A stretch of DNA of 20,443 nucleotides from Nemertoderma westbladi (lineage: Eukaryota; Xenacoelomorpha; Nemertodermatida; Nemertodermatidae): NCBI GenBank assembly GCA_032718475.1, contig JAUCBJ010000096.1, forward strand, positions 1 through 20,443, read 5' to 3'. The position numbers were made by a program, and so were the translations under genes. Shown one piece after another: positions 1-12,400 of this stretch. Each line of letters starts with the position of its first letter. The stretch's first letter is position 1. The notes beneath the pieces were generated by a model that did not search any database, had not been told where the DNA came from, and saw only the letters and a program-made list of their open reading frames with translations.

Positions 1-117
1 GATGATCTAGCAAATGTCATGGGTGATAGGGAGTTGTGGCGGTGCAATTTTGTTGACAAGCCGGCACAGCATTCTTAAAAATGCAGCTGCAATGCAGCAT
101 GCCGATCCTAGTAGTTA
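1..117 (+). mobile_element. 3' end of a LINE copy (same family as the element at 10228-13628)
   Basis: The first bases read DDLANVMGDRELWR in frame 1, which resembles the C-terminal end of LINE endonuclease/reverse transcriptase proteins. The stretch from about 84 to 117 (cttaaaaatgcagctgcaat, then gcatgccgatcctagtag) matches, in opposite orientation, the 3' end of the large LINE at about 10228-10271. Both copies end in a short TAG repeat. Only the 3' end is inside the window, so this is a fragment or a copy cut by the window edge. It lies downstream of transporter exon 7, in the next intron. I infer a 5'-truncated insertion. No target-site duplication can be tested because the other flank is missing. 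Confidence 0.8.
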
Positions 118-369
118 ATGCAGCTGTAATTAATGATGAGGATTTAGTTTATAGCATTACTTGGCTAAAACTGTTAACTTTGTAAATAATATTTCAACTG
201 AAATCAACTAATTTGCGGAGCCTTTTTAAGAGGACATCAAATCAGAAAAGTTCGGAAATGTTTCAATACTGTTAATTTTTCGAAAACATACGTGAATATT
301 TTTCTACTTTGCCCTGATTAAGATATTCCTATTCTACTCTACTGTAATAGGCAATAATTATCACCTTAC
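118..369. other. Start of transporter intron 7; no feature seen
   Basis: This is AT-rich sequence between the LINE tail and the 5' splice site of exon 7. I looked on the minus strand for the expected cytoplasmic C-terminal exon of an Amt protein and found none, so the last exon or exons should lie outside the window. Confidence 0.6.
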
Positions 370-496
370 CTGATACCAATAATTAAATCGATTGGTTTCA
401 ATAATATGTAGGTAATGATGATTGTCCAGACGATGATAACAGTAACATACAAGGTTTGCAGCCCCAACAGAAGGAAACCTCCGCCGCGGATTAGAC
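370..496 (-). CDS. Amt exon 7, last membrane helix
   Basis: A strong pyrimidine tract (TCTTCCTCTAATCCTCTTCC, then TCTCCAG) precedes the exon, and the donor is ATCAG before GTAAGG, phase 2. It encodes LIRGGGFLLLGLQTLYVTVI and IVWTIIITYILLKPIDLIIG, then I and part of Arg. GGGFLLLGLQ matches the family's GGGxxLLGxQ block that opens the eleventh helix. Too short to stand out as an open frame, it was found from the expected protein sequence and the splice phases. Confidence 0.88.
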
Positions 497-3400
497 CTGG
501 AGAGGAAGAGGATTAGAGGAAGAGATTCGCATTTGTAAAAATTTACAGAAGCTATTTTTTCGAATATTCTTTCTCGAATTATTTCTCAAATATTAAATTC
601 GAATATATTTTCTAATGTTATAGAATAACACTTTGAGATTGTAAGACAACACTGAAATTTGCTAAAGAGAGAAAGAGAAATGGGTTCATCTCCGTGTTTA
701 AGTCACAGATTTTATTCTCATTTTCAATCACTAATCATAATATTGCACCCGAGTGGCGCCACAGTTATTCTTCGACTTATTATTGTTGTTAGTTGTGCTT
801 ACAAGCATGTATAAATCCTCCGAATTTTGTTGAAGTGGTGATGAGATGAGCGTTTGAAGGTGGCATATTTTTTTAACGTTATTAATTTACTAAGCATTCT
901 TTCTATAACACTATAAACAATAGACAAATGATATTCCAGAATATTTTGTAATTATTATAGAACTCGCCCAGTTTTTTTATTGATTTCGACAATTTATCCT
1001 AACGATTGTAGCAAAATTTTGTTAAAATAAATATTGTGATTCTCTCACATGTAAATAGGTAGGATAAACAGTAAACAACTACTGTCAGTAACTGCATGCG
1101 ATCCCACCACCCACGCACACACTCACTATGCCACACACACACTCACTATGCCACGCACACACTCACTATACCACGCACACACTCACTATGCCATGCACAC
1201 ACTCACTATGCCATGCACACACTCACTATGCCACGCACACACTCACTATGCCACACACACACTCACTATGCCACGCACACACTCACTATTCCACATACAC
1301 TCACTATGCCATGCACACACTCACTATGCCACGCACACACTCACTATGCCACACACACACTCACTATGCCACGCACACACTCACTATGCCACGCACACAC
1401 TCACTATGCCACACACACACTCACTATGCCACACACACACTCACTATGCCGCACACACACTCACTATGCCACACACACACTCACTATGCCACGCACACAC
1501 TCACTATGCCACGCACACACTCACTATGCCACACACACACTCACTATGCCACGCACACACTCACTATGCCACACACACACTCACTAGGCCACCCACACAC
1601 TCACTATGCCACACACACACTCACTATGCCACGCACACACTCACAATGCCACGCACACACGGCCACCCACACACTCACTATGCCACACACACACTCACTA
1701 TGCCACACACACACTCACTATGCCGCGCACACACTCACTATGCCACACACACACTCACTAGGCCACCCACACACTCACTATGCCACACACACACTCACTA
1801 TGCCACGCACACACTCACAATGCCACGCACACACGGCCACCCACACACTCACTATGCCACACACACACTCACTATGCCACACACACACTCACTATGCCAC
1901 ACACACACTCACTATGCCGCGCACACCCTAACTATATGCCACGCACACATTATCATTTTTAGATAAAAATTCTAATTTAGTATCCAATTCAGTAACATCA
2001 ATACTAAAACAAGCAAACGACACGGATTGCGGATGCGTATCCGGACCTGATTACATTTCCCGTTCGTTAGTTGTCCTTATCCCGGAAACGCGAAGATAAT
2101 TGAGAAACATAATCCCAGATCTACGACCTGACACTAAACTCTAAAGGTGAATGCCACTATAAATATATATAAGCTGTGCCCGACAAAAGTTTTAATAATA
2201 ATTATACCTGACTGACCTATTTGTCTATGGGTGGTACTTGCCTGCCTAAATTAGTACTTAAGAGTATTTAATTAATCAGAGTTACCCTGATGGTTGATGG
2301 TTGATGGTTAATATACTGTTCAGGTACACTACCCTTTCATTGTAGCAAGTTGTTAAAGACAGCCAAGTAAAGTACAGTAGGGTTGAGCACAGTGCAGTGG
2401 CCTCAGATTTCGGTATTAAAATATGGTGGCCATGAGGAGGTAAATTGCGGACATACAAAGGTATCGGTAGTATTTCCAGGACTACCTTTTTTACCTAGAC
2501 TACTTGCTCAGTACATATGAATATGAATACTTATAAACTTCAAGTATTTCGTGGTTTCAATTTTTAAATTACGCACTTTACGACAATTAAGGATGTAGTT
2601 TATATTCCAATTAATTCTAAACATTATAATGATGGATGAAAGGGTCAATGCAACAAAATAGTCCAATTTCTCAAAATTTATAATTAATTTTATCCACCTA
2701 TACTGACCTTGATACAGTTTCAGAGTTCGAAGTTGCTAATTGGTCGTAGTTTGTATTGTATTATATTATTTTTGCTACACTAGTATGTAGGCCTATTACG
2801 GTATACTCGACCAGAATCTATATAATTTTATTTTAAAATGAAGCATATAACATATACACATCTAAAACTTTGAGACCCATCTTGCAAACCAATATATCTC
2901 CCGCACGTACCATTGCATCCCAGTGTCTCCCCAGTACCTAACATTGCATCCCAGTGTCTCCCCAGTACCTAACGTTGCATCCCAGTGTCTCCCCAGTACC
3001 TACCGCTGCATCCCAGTGTCTCCCACTACCTACCGCTGCATCCCAGTGTCTCCCCAGTACCTACCGCTGCATCCCAGTGTCTCCCAGTACCTACCGCTGC
3101 ATCCCAGTGTCTCCCAGTACCTACCGCTGCATCCCAGTGTCTCCCAGTACCTACCGCTGCATCCCAGTGTCTCCCAGTACCTACCGCTGCATCCCAGTGT
3201 CTCCCAGTACCTACCGCTGCATCCCAGTGTCTCCCAGTACCTACCGCTGCATCCCAGTGTCTCCCAGTACCTACCGCTGCATCCCAGTGTCTCCCAGTAC
3301 CTACCGCTGCATCCCAGTGTCTCCCCAGTACCTACCGCTGCATCCCAGTGTCTCCCTGTACCTACCGCTGCATCCCAGTGTCTCCCAGTACCTACCGATG

Positions 3401-6400
3401 CATCCCAGTGTCTCCCAGTACCTACCGCTGCATCCCAGTGTCTCCCAGTACCTACCGCTGCATCCCAGTGTCTCCCAGTACCTACCGCTGCATCCCAGTG
3501 TCTCCCAGTACCTACCGCTGCATCCCAGTGTCTCCCAGTACCTACCGCTGCATCCCAGTGTCTCCCAGTACCTACCGCTGCATCCCAGTGTCTCCCAGTA
3601 CCTACCGCTGCATCCCAGTGTCTCCCAGTACCTACCGCTGCATCCCAGTGTCTCCCAGTACCTACCGCTGCATCCCAGTGTCTCCCAGTACCTACCGCTG
3701 CATCCCAGTGTCTCCCAGTACCTACCGCTGCATCCCAGTGTCTCCCTGTACCTACCGCTGCATCCCAGTGTCTCCCAGTACCTACCGATGCATCCCAGTG
3801 TCTCCCAGTACCTACCGCTGTATCCCAGTGTCTCCCAGTACCTACCGCTGCATCCCAGTGTCTCCCTGTACCTACCGCTGCATCCCAGTGTCTCCCAGTA
3901 CCTACCGCTGCATCCCAGTGTCTCCCAGTACCTACCGCTGCATCCCAGTGTCTCCCAGTACCTACCATTGCATCCCAGTGTCTCCCAGTACCTACCGCTG
4001 CATCCCAGTGTCTCCCTGTACCAACCGTTGCATCCCAGTGTCTCCCTAGTACCAACCGTTGCATCCCAGTGTCTCCCAGTACCTACCGTTGCATCCCAGT
4101 GTCTCCCTGTACCAACCGTTGCATCCCAGTGTCTCCCTGTACCAACCGTTGCATCCCAGTGTCTCCCTGTACCAACCGTTGCATCCCAGTGTCTCCCTGT
4201 ACCTACCGTTGCATCCCAGTGTCTCCCTGTACCTACCGCTGCATCCCAGTGTCTCCCAGTACCCACCGCTGCATCCCAGTGTCTCCCAGTACCTACCGTT
4301 GCATCCCAACGTATTTCCAATAACATCTATCTTCCCAAATATTCCGATGGCCAAGCAACCCCAAATGCCGGCTAACCCGTGAGCGGGGAAGGCGCCAACC
4401 GGGTCATCGATTTTAAGGATCTCAAGAAGATCACAGCCTAAAATTGCCAAAAGTCCACCAATAGCACCGATAGCAAACGCCTCTGCGGGGTCGCAAATTG
4501 CACAGATACCTGCAAAATTAAAAATAGTAGATAATAGTTTTAAAAAAATATATATATTACACTACACTGAGGGAATTGAAGGAAGTAAATAAAGAAATAG
4601 TGAGTAGGTATTTATGGTGATCTGCATTGCATTTTATTAATATCCATATACATACAGTGCAGTGCATTCATATCTGATAGCTCCTCTGTTACCCAATAGT
4701 GCCATTTAGTTTACTGGGACTTTTGACATCTCTAAACAATGATGATTACAGGAAACTATCATTTTAGAAAATCCATTTAAACGCCATAGGCCCTACACAT
4801 AGCAACCGTTTGACTGCAGCTGTCAAAATTACAAAATTAGGCCATACATCCCACATTCCATGAGAGAACAGCTTGGATATCGTATCAGTCCAATTTCCTA
4901 GTACGCTTCCCGATAACTCTATCCACTCCAGCATCGCCTCCCACTGATCAATCCCATCTATTCAATAAACCTTTTGATGGAATTCAATTAACCGGATATG
5001 CTGTTCCTTACACAAACACAATATGGCTGGCTGCCTTATTCCATATCTTCTAACTGATATATAAATTTTTTTTCTGTTGGCTACTTATCAAAATAAATTT
5101 GAATAAATATTAATAATAAAAAATTTACAGTGTAAGACGACCACCACAGAAGACTAATAGCCAGGCTGATGCCGTCTTTCTGTGGTGGCCAGAACCAACA
5201 TGGGGTGGGGGGAGGGGGGGGGGGGGGGGGGGTATCTTCTTACCTGTTATTGCTACCAACCCGCCAAGAATACCATTAATTATGTAGGGGATTTCAAATT
5301 TTCCTTTGAAACGGAAGTAACTCATAGCGAAACCCAGTATCCCTCCTCCAATAGAGCCATTGATAGTAGCTATTGCTGACCTATAAATAAATAACATACA
5401 TCAATGGTTCTTCAATCATGAAGTTCCAGAATATATGCTCAGTCAGCCAGAAGATTTAGGTAAAAAAAAATTTTAGTTAGAATACGTTTTGGTAGTTAAT
5501 GTTGACATTCATTATCTTAAAGTTCATACATACTGTACTCGATTTTTCGCGCCTCCGTAGGCAAACATACAAAAATATTCATCTCAGAATATATCCAATA
5601 TCCCAATATCATGACACATCCCATCCCAGACATCCTTAGCCGGCCTTATCCACCCAACTTGGTCGGTATTACCGGCTACTCCCCCCTAAGAGTTATTGCA
5701 ATATAATACTCATCCAATACATCCCTTCTCTCTCACTGGCCCTCAGTATACCACATACTACCCTCACCCAATTGTAGCAGGGAATAATTGATAGTCACCT
5801 TCAAACTCTATTGTTGTGCAAGAATAATCAGTTATTGGTCAGTCAATCATACAATGTGTTAATCATATTTTCACATGGGTTGAACGTAAAATCTCTGCAC
5901 AAGAAAGACAAACTGTGCGTAGGTGATAATTAGGGGTCAACTCCATAGCGACCCCACACTGGGTTTAAAAACTTCTACCCCATCTGCCTTAAGTGAGCTC
6001 TGCTCCTAAAGTCAGTAAAAGTTTAGCCTAGAAGTGAGCTCTGCTCCAAGGTACAGGAAGGACGTCTTTGTTGCTGGGCCAGGCCCTAATAAGGCTTTGC
6101 GGTCGCCAGGAAGGTAAGACGATTCCGATTTCGCCTTGGATTGAGTTTCGCTGGCTAACCAGCCCCAAAGCGCTTGCGCACTCTGTCCACTGGCTACTTA
6201 GTTTGTCTCAGGATCAACTATTTAGTTTTGGGGGCAAAGTAGATGTGTCTCGATAGGCCGACTCTTGTCAGTTACGGTGGTGCTGGTGCACTCTGTCCGC
6301 TGGCTACACGGTTCATGCCCAGGCTCGCCAGGATCGACAGTATAGTTTGAGGGCAAAATGTAACAGCTAACCATTTGCGTCCAATCGGTCCCACCCCTGT

Positions 6401-9400
6401 TTGGACTCAGACGGTATCCTGGTGTTCTGCACTATCGCCAAGTTCCAATAGCGTGAAGCTGCACCAAATTTATTATGACGTTTAGATTTTTATTCACAGC
6501 CTGTGACTTTTCACGACTTTTATTTATATATTTTTCCGGTGTATTCTTAGCACAGCGAAACGGCTAAAATACTGTATTTTTTCTGTGTATTTTGGATTAT
6601 TTTTGAGGCTATACTTTGGATCCTAACGGACCCAAAGCACCCCTCACCCGGTTTCTCCTTTTTCCTCATCCCAGAGGTTTTTCTATGGTGTTACAGTACA
6701 CTGTTTTTCATATGTCAGAAGGAAACAATATACAGTACGTCTCGGGAAGAACAGAAAATCACTGTTTTTGCACTACACCAAAAGGTTGTAGATGTCCGAA
6801 AATAACAAGTCATTGAAGGACCGTGTTTTAATGGGAAATATTTCATGTCAGCCGGAAAACCAAAACACTAAGCGAGGTATAACACTCCCTGGAACTTTTT
6901 AGAGATTAAAAGCCGTTTTAGGAGCTTATCGTGCCAAGGAGCACGAGAAATCCATTACAACCACTAGGATTCATTATTGGCAGTCTGTACAACTCAATCT
7001 CAAAAACACCAACAATACATCTGCAGGATTAATATTAGTGTCTTTTAGAAGACATTTCAGGAATACAAACGGCTGTCCACCACGCTTCATGGAATAAATT
7101 TAAGCATGAGGATCAGTTGTACAATAGTGAGTTTTCGAAGAAACTCAACCGTTGTGCCCACAGGGTGGGGTGGGTTTTGGAATTGAGATTTTACCGACAT
7201 TTTACAATACCCTATTTACTAAGTGATCATTGAACCCCTTGCGATGGACACTGCATTCCATTTTAGGCCATTCAACATCGCGTGATGTGTGTCTTCTTCC
7301 AAAATAACCTAATGCAAAAACGTGTGAGATATTTTCACTGTTTGTCTCTCTCAGAGACTGGAGACAAACAATGAAGTCAAAACTGCTGGTTACAATGTCA
7401 TTGTTACTCGCTATCTGCAGGGATTTCCCTCTATTTTCCCTTGAGAGTGTTGAACTTTATACAATACTTACTTGGTGGCCAGTCAGGGATTTCTCTCTAT
7501 TTTCACTTGAGAGGGTTGAACTTTATACAATACTTACTTGGTGGCCAGTCAGGGATTTCCCTCTATTTTCCCTTGAGAGTGTTGAACTTTATACAATACT
7601 TACTTGGTTGCCAGTCAGGGATTTCCCTCTATTTTCCCTTGAGAGTGTTGAACTTTATACAATACTTACTTGGTTGCCAGTCAGGGATTTCCCTCTATTT
7701 TCACTTGAGAGGGTTGAACTTTATACAATAGTTACTTGGTTGCCAGTCAGGGATTTCCCTCTATTTTCCCTTGAGAGGGTTGAACTTTATACAATACTTA
7801 CTTGGTTGCCAGTCAGGGATTTCCCTCTATTTTCCCTTGAGAGGGTTGAACTTTATACAATACTTACTTGGTTGCCAGTCAGGGGTTCCCCTCTATTTTC
7901 CCTTGAGAGGGTTGAACTTTATACAATACTTACTTACTTGGTTGCAAGTTTCCATTTATTATTGGCAACTCCGTAAGATGATCCACAATTAAATCCCAGC
8001 CATCCCCATAGCAACATGAAAAGACCGAGCAGGGCATTGGTTGGGCTTCCCATAGGAGGTGGTTTAAAGTTACCTTGAAATCTGTTGATCCTCGGTCCCA
8101 ACATCACAGCGCAAACCATTCCAGTAATTGCGCCTAACAAGTGAACCACTCCACAACCTGGAAGAATTTAACGTTGATTATAAATTAATAGCTAAGTTGA
8201 TGTACACCATGAATTACAGTAGTTTCCTAGTAGGTATGAAAATGCATCGAGGTAGAAACTGTTTGGGACACTTACTATAAGCGTTCACTCAGACAGTACG
8301 AAGTTATAGATTCTTTTAAACGTTTGCAGTGACATTCACCGGTACAGTCTGCTAGTTTGTGTTGGCTAGTATCTAAATGGATATAGATATTTATTTGATG
8401 ATATTTTCGCAACAACCATAGAGCAATTTCTTTGCCAGTTTCAATTTCAATACCAAATTACTTGTCTAGATCTGTAAAATCTACACTAGTTCATGAAAAA
8501 GCAAAAAAAAGAAACTTATTTAGCCTCTTTGGGATACCATATGATCGCAGTACTTCTATTAATAATAATGCAGTGTAAAAATGTTCTGGAACACAACCTG
8601 GGATCATCTTTAATTCTTTTATATATTAAATTTATAAACAACGTGGAATACCTCCACTTTTAGGGAAATGCCCAATTCTTATTATTGATCAGCAGAAGAA
8701 AATTAGTTGTTACATAGATGATACTATGGTTGCATTACTATAGAGCAACGATAAAAAATATATTCCATACCAAGCCCCGGCTTAAAAAGTCGTTCGAGAT
8801 TTCTTCACTGAAAAGTCGTTTTAACGATATTTCAACGCTGACAAGTCGAATAAACTAGTTTTCCGTGATTAAATCTTGTTAAACGATATAACGATTTAAC
8901 AACTGTTCTTCAGGACTCTCAAGATTTACAGTGATGTGGTTGTTCTACATGGCTAATATTATAGAAACAAATTGCCACTCCATTATTATCGAACACACAA
9001 CCTACATGACAGAATTAGCTGTGACAAGCCGTTGAGTAGGCAGTGCCAGGTACCAGGAAACGGGTTCCCTTGTGTCTCATTATCATCGATCACGTGATTA
9101 TCTACAAAACTTCATTCATTCCGCTCTAACTAACTGCTAATCATTAATTAATACTGAGCTGTAAGAAGGCAAATTAGTAATATTTCTTGTAATCAGAAAA
9201 ATGATTCAAATATTACTTACATTTATAACCATTTCATTTCAAGTCACTTTTAATTTTCAATTGTTGAAAAAATCTATTTAATATCTAAATAATAAGCAAA
9301 GCTTGTAAATCGGTGTTTGAATCGGCTACTATTCAAAGAGATTCAATTGTAAAGTAAGCCGGTAAGTTCATGCAGTCCCAAAGTAAATTAATGAATGGGA

Positions 9401-12400
9401 CAATCTTTTAGGCTCATAGAATCAGTGAATGTCTGTTTACCACCATTGGGTGAAATCCGCCGCTTCCAGAACGAACAAAGGACGAATCGGTGGAAAATTC
9501 GAATAGGTCGATTAAGGGAAAGGAGCATGCTACAGTTGCACGTTATTCTAACCAAAACAATAAACAAGGGTCAATTAACAGATTATAGTTAATCTTTGAT
9601 AAGACGAAACAGCGCATCTGTTTCCACATTCGGACCTTGGACCCAATCCAATCTTCCACCATCTCCTCTTCCACTCTATTTCCCAAGATAACTTGGTTCC
9701 CATTTATAGAAAACTAAATGATGAAAGCCTGGGTTGGGCTAGACCGACTAATAACACAAAAAAAATAATTAATTATCATACCAGCAACGTCGATACAGCC
9801 CATCCTCTTGAGCCAACCGGAAGGAGCCCAAATCCAATGCGATGGGATGCTGTAGATGATAGTGCTGAAGAAACTAAAGATGATGTAGGCCTCCAGTTTT
9901 GTACGTTCTGCGATGGAACCACTCACTATGGTGGTAGCTGTTGTTGCAAATGATGACTGAAATAGAATTTTAGCTATTAGTTAAGCATTATGTATTATTA
10001 TACTAAAATATCTTCACTGAAATACAAAAATTTTCCCTTTTTAATTAAAAGCATTGCTATTATACTCCACTATTTATTTATATACATGTCTTCAGGCGTA
10101 ATTATGCTAATTGCATAAACGGCATAGCACTATATATTTTGCCTCTGATCTTTTACATTATTTCCTAGAATCAAATCCCATTTATTTAATTAAAAGTACC
10201 TTTTAAGTTGTATATTTAATTAACAACTACTACTACTAGGATCGGCATGCTGCATTGCAACTGCATTTTTAAGGAGAGTAGTACTGTAGTACTTAAGGAG
10301 AGTAGTACATAGAGGAGTACTGGAACTACTGCTGCTCTAAATAATCGGACCTTAAGTTTCCGATTAATTCTCGGTGACTTCCAAATCCTGGAAAGCCTAT
10401 TCAAGGCTGCCCATGCCTTTCCCTTACGTATTCGAAGGTCCTCACCTGACTTCCGGATCCATGACCCCAGGTAACAGAAGTCGTCCACATGCTCAAGCAT
10501 ACCATCTTTTGAGCTTATGCTCATCCGATCAGAGACTTGCTGAGGACTTTCAAAGTTAACTGTCAAAATTTTGGTCTTTCTGGAGTTAATAAAAAGACCA
10601 ACACTAGAAGCAGCATGTTCTAATGAGCTGAGGAGCCGTTGGGATCCCACCAGTGATTCTGACAGTACTCCTAAGTCATCAGCAACGTCTAGATCAGTTA
10701 TGTACTTGGCAGGATTTCCTCGACTTCTGGAGCCAGTAGGTGGAGTTATCATCACCCCATCATCATTATGATGATCTAAGGACATGCGTAGAACGTAATC
10801 ACAATTATGAACAAGAATGGTGCAAGTGTGTGTCTCCCTGGAGGACGCCCCATAACACTTCAAATGGTTCTGTGTCACCGTCAACAGTAGACACAAATGT
10901 TGTCGAACCATCGTATACTGATCTGATTGCTGCAATAATTTCATCAGGAATCCCATATAATGAAAGTATGCTGAACATATGTGAGCGAGAGACTGAATCA
11001 AAGGCCTTGAATAAGTCAACAAAGATAACAGCCAGATGCCTGTCTTTCTTTTTTGATAACTCTTCAATTATCCTTCTAAGTGCCAAAATGGGCTCCATGG
11101 TCCCATGACCTTTACGGAACCCATTCTGATTTCCACGGAGCAGTCTCTCAATGGGATCCCTGATGCGATTTAATAGAATTCTATTGTATAGCTTTGCAGC
11201 AATCGAGATCAATGAGATTCCCCGAAAAGAACCATAGAGTGTTAGGTTGCCCTTCTTGGGAACTGGCACCAACTTATTTGTTTTCATTTCTTGTGGGACT
11301 CTTGTTGTACGGTACATGTCTACTATGATGGGATAGATGAGCTTTAAACACTCAGGTATTTTAAAGACCTCAGGGGGAACACCATCTACTCCACTGGCAC
11401 GATTGGTCTTAATGCTCTTTGCAGCAGCCTTCACTTCTGCAAAGGAGAAATCACCAATGGGAATATCTGGGAGTACAGACTCAGACACTTTTACTACTAT
11501 AAAGTTATCAGGCAATACCCTGTCATTATTGAGGATTTTTTCAAAGTGGGCCTTCCAACCATTGAGGCGATCGGCTGGTGATTCAGCCTTAACCTTGGTG
11601 GTTGGTTGGTTGGCTTTTCCGCCCAGTAAGCAAGTTGATCGATTTCCATGCCTGGGATGATTGCCTGTTGTCGTCAGCATCATTGATGGCATCAACCTGT
11701 TGGTTTATTAGCTCCTGTAGATTAACAGAGTACTGCCTGTTCAGGGACCTAGATGCAGCTTTAACTGCATTCTTGGCCACTGTAGTCTGTTTGAATCGGG
11801 ACTCTTTCTGAGCCTTATAGAGGTCATTTCGGCACTTCTGAATTTTGTTGTCAGTCCAGGGGGCCCTTTTCCTGTTTCGAGAGTATACAGGAACTGTTTC
11901 TGCAGCTGCTAACTTAACTGCTTCTGTGAAGGCAGTATAGCCCTCACAGTGATCTGCCGCCTCAGAGGCAAGAACCTCATACCTGTTGCTCAGCTGTAGT
12001 GTGAAGACGGATCTCACACTTGGCTGTTGCAGAGAGGACCAGTCATGCCGCGGCAAGGCAGATTTCGTTGTTCTGCTAGCACGCAGACTAAGTCTTACCT
12101 TGGCCACAATAAGGCGGTGATCACTGGAGAAGGGTAGAAGTGTAAATGCATTACAGTCTTGTATAGAGCTCCTGTACTTCCTACGAAACAGAATATGGTC
12201 TATCTGGGACTTGTGACCACTGGGTCCACTATGAGTCCATAGCTTTCCAGTTCGCTTCTTGAACTGGGTTCCAGCCGAAAACAATCCATTTCCAGAGATA
12301 AAATCCTGAAGATGGACGGAATTTCGGTTGACACTATTGCTATAGACCCAGGGCGATGTAGGTGATTGATGCAGACTTGCATTAAAGTCTCCCAGGAATG

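Larger units (their letters stand above)
4510..5243 (-). other. Transporter intron 5
   Basis: A 734-base intron. It holds the C-rich tract and hairpin described separately near its 5' end. The rest is AT-rich with no further feature seen. Confidence 0.7.

Noticed and set aside
1096-1966. His/Thr/Tyr-rich open frames of up to 272 codons
   Set aside because: They are the translation of a 20-bp tandem repeat that has no stops. All three frames look alike, and the array lies in an intron of the opposite strand.
4309-4310. Alternative exon 6 donor (AATAC before GTTGGG)
   Set aside because: It leaves phase 2 and would shift exon 7 out of the frame that gives the conserved GGGFLLLGLQ block.
2905-4317. 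CRISPR array
   Set aside because: Repeats are directly adjacent with no unique spacers, and the window is eukaryotic.
2923-4375. Long open frames on both strands (up to 473 codons)
   Set aside because: Artefacts of a stop-free 30-bp repeat. Only the minus-strand frame next to exon 6 has meaning, as a possible splice extension.
6068-6816. Short plus-strand open frames in intron 4
   Set aside because: No recognisable domain, lengths expected by chance, and one lies across a degraded direct duplication.
7371-7976. A 201-residue repeat protein (RDFPLFSLE... units)
   Set aside because: Translation of the 66-bp intronic minisatellite in the antisense direction; no flanking domains, and it runs into the antisense of exon 4.
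10374-11811. Plus-strand open frames across the LINE
   Set aside because: They are antisense to clearly recognisable endonuclease and reverse transcriptase motifs.
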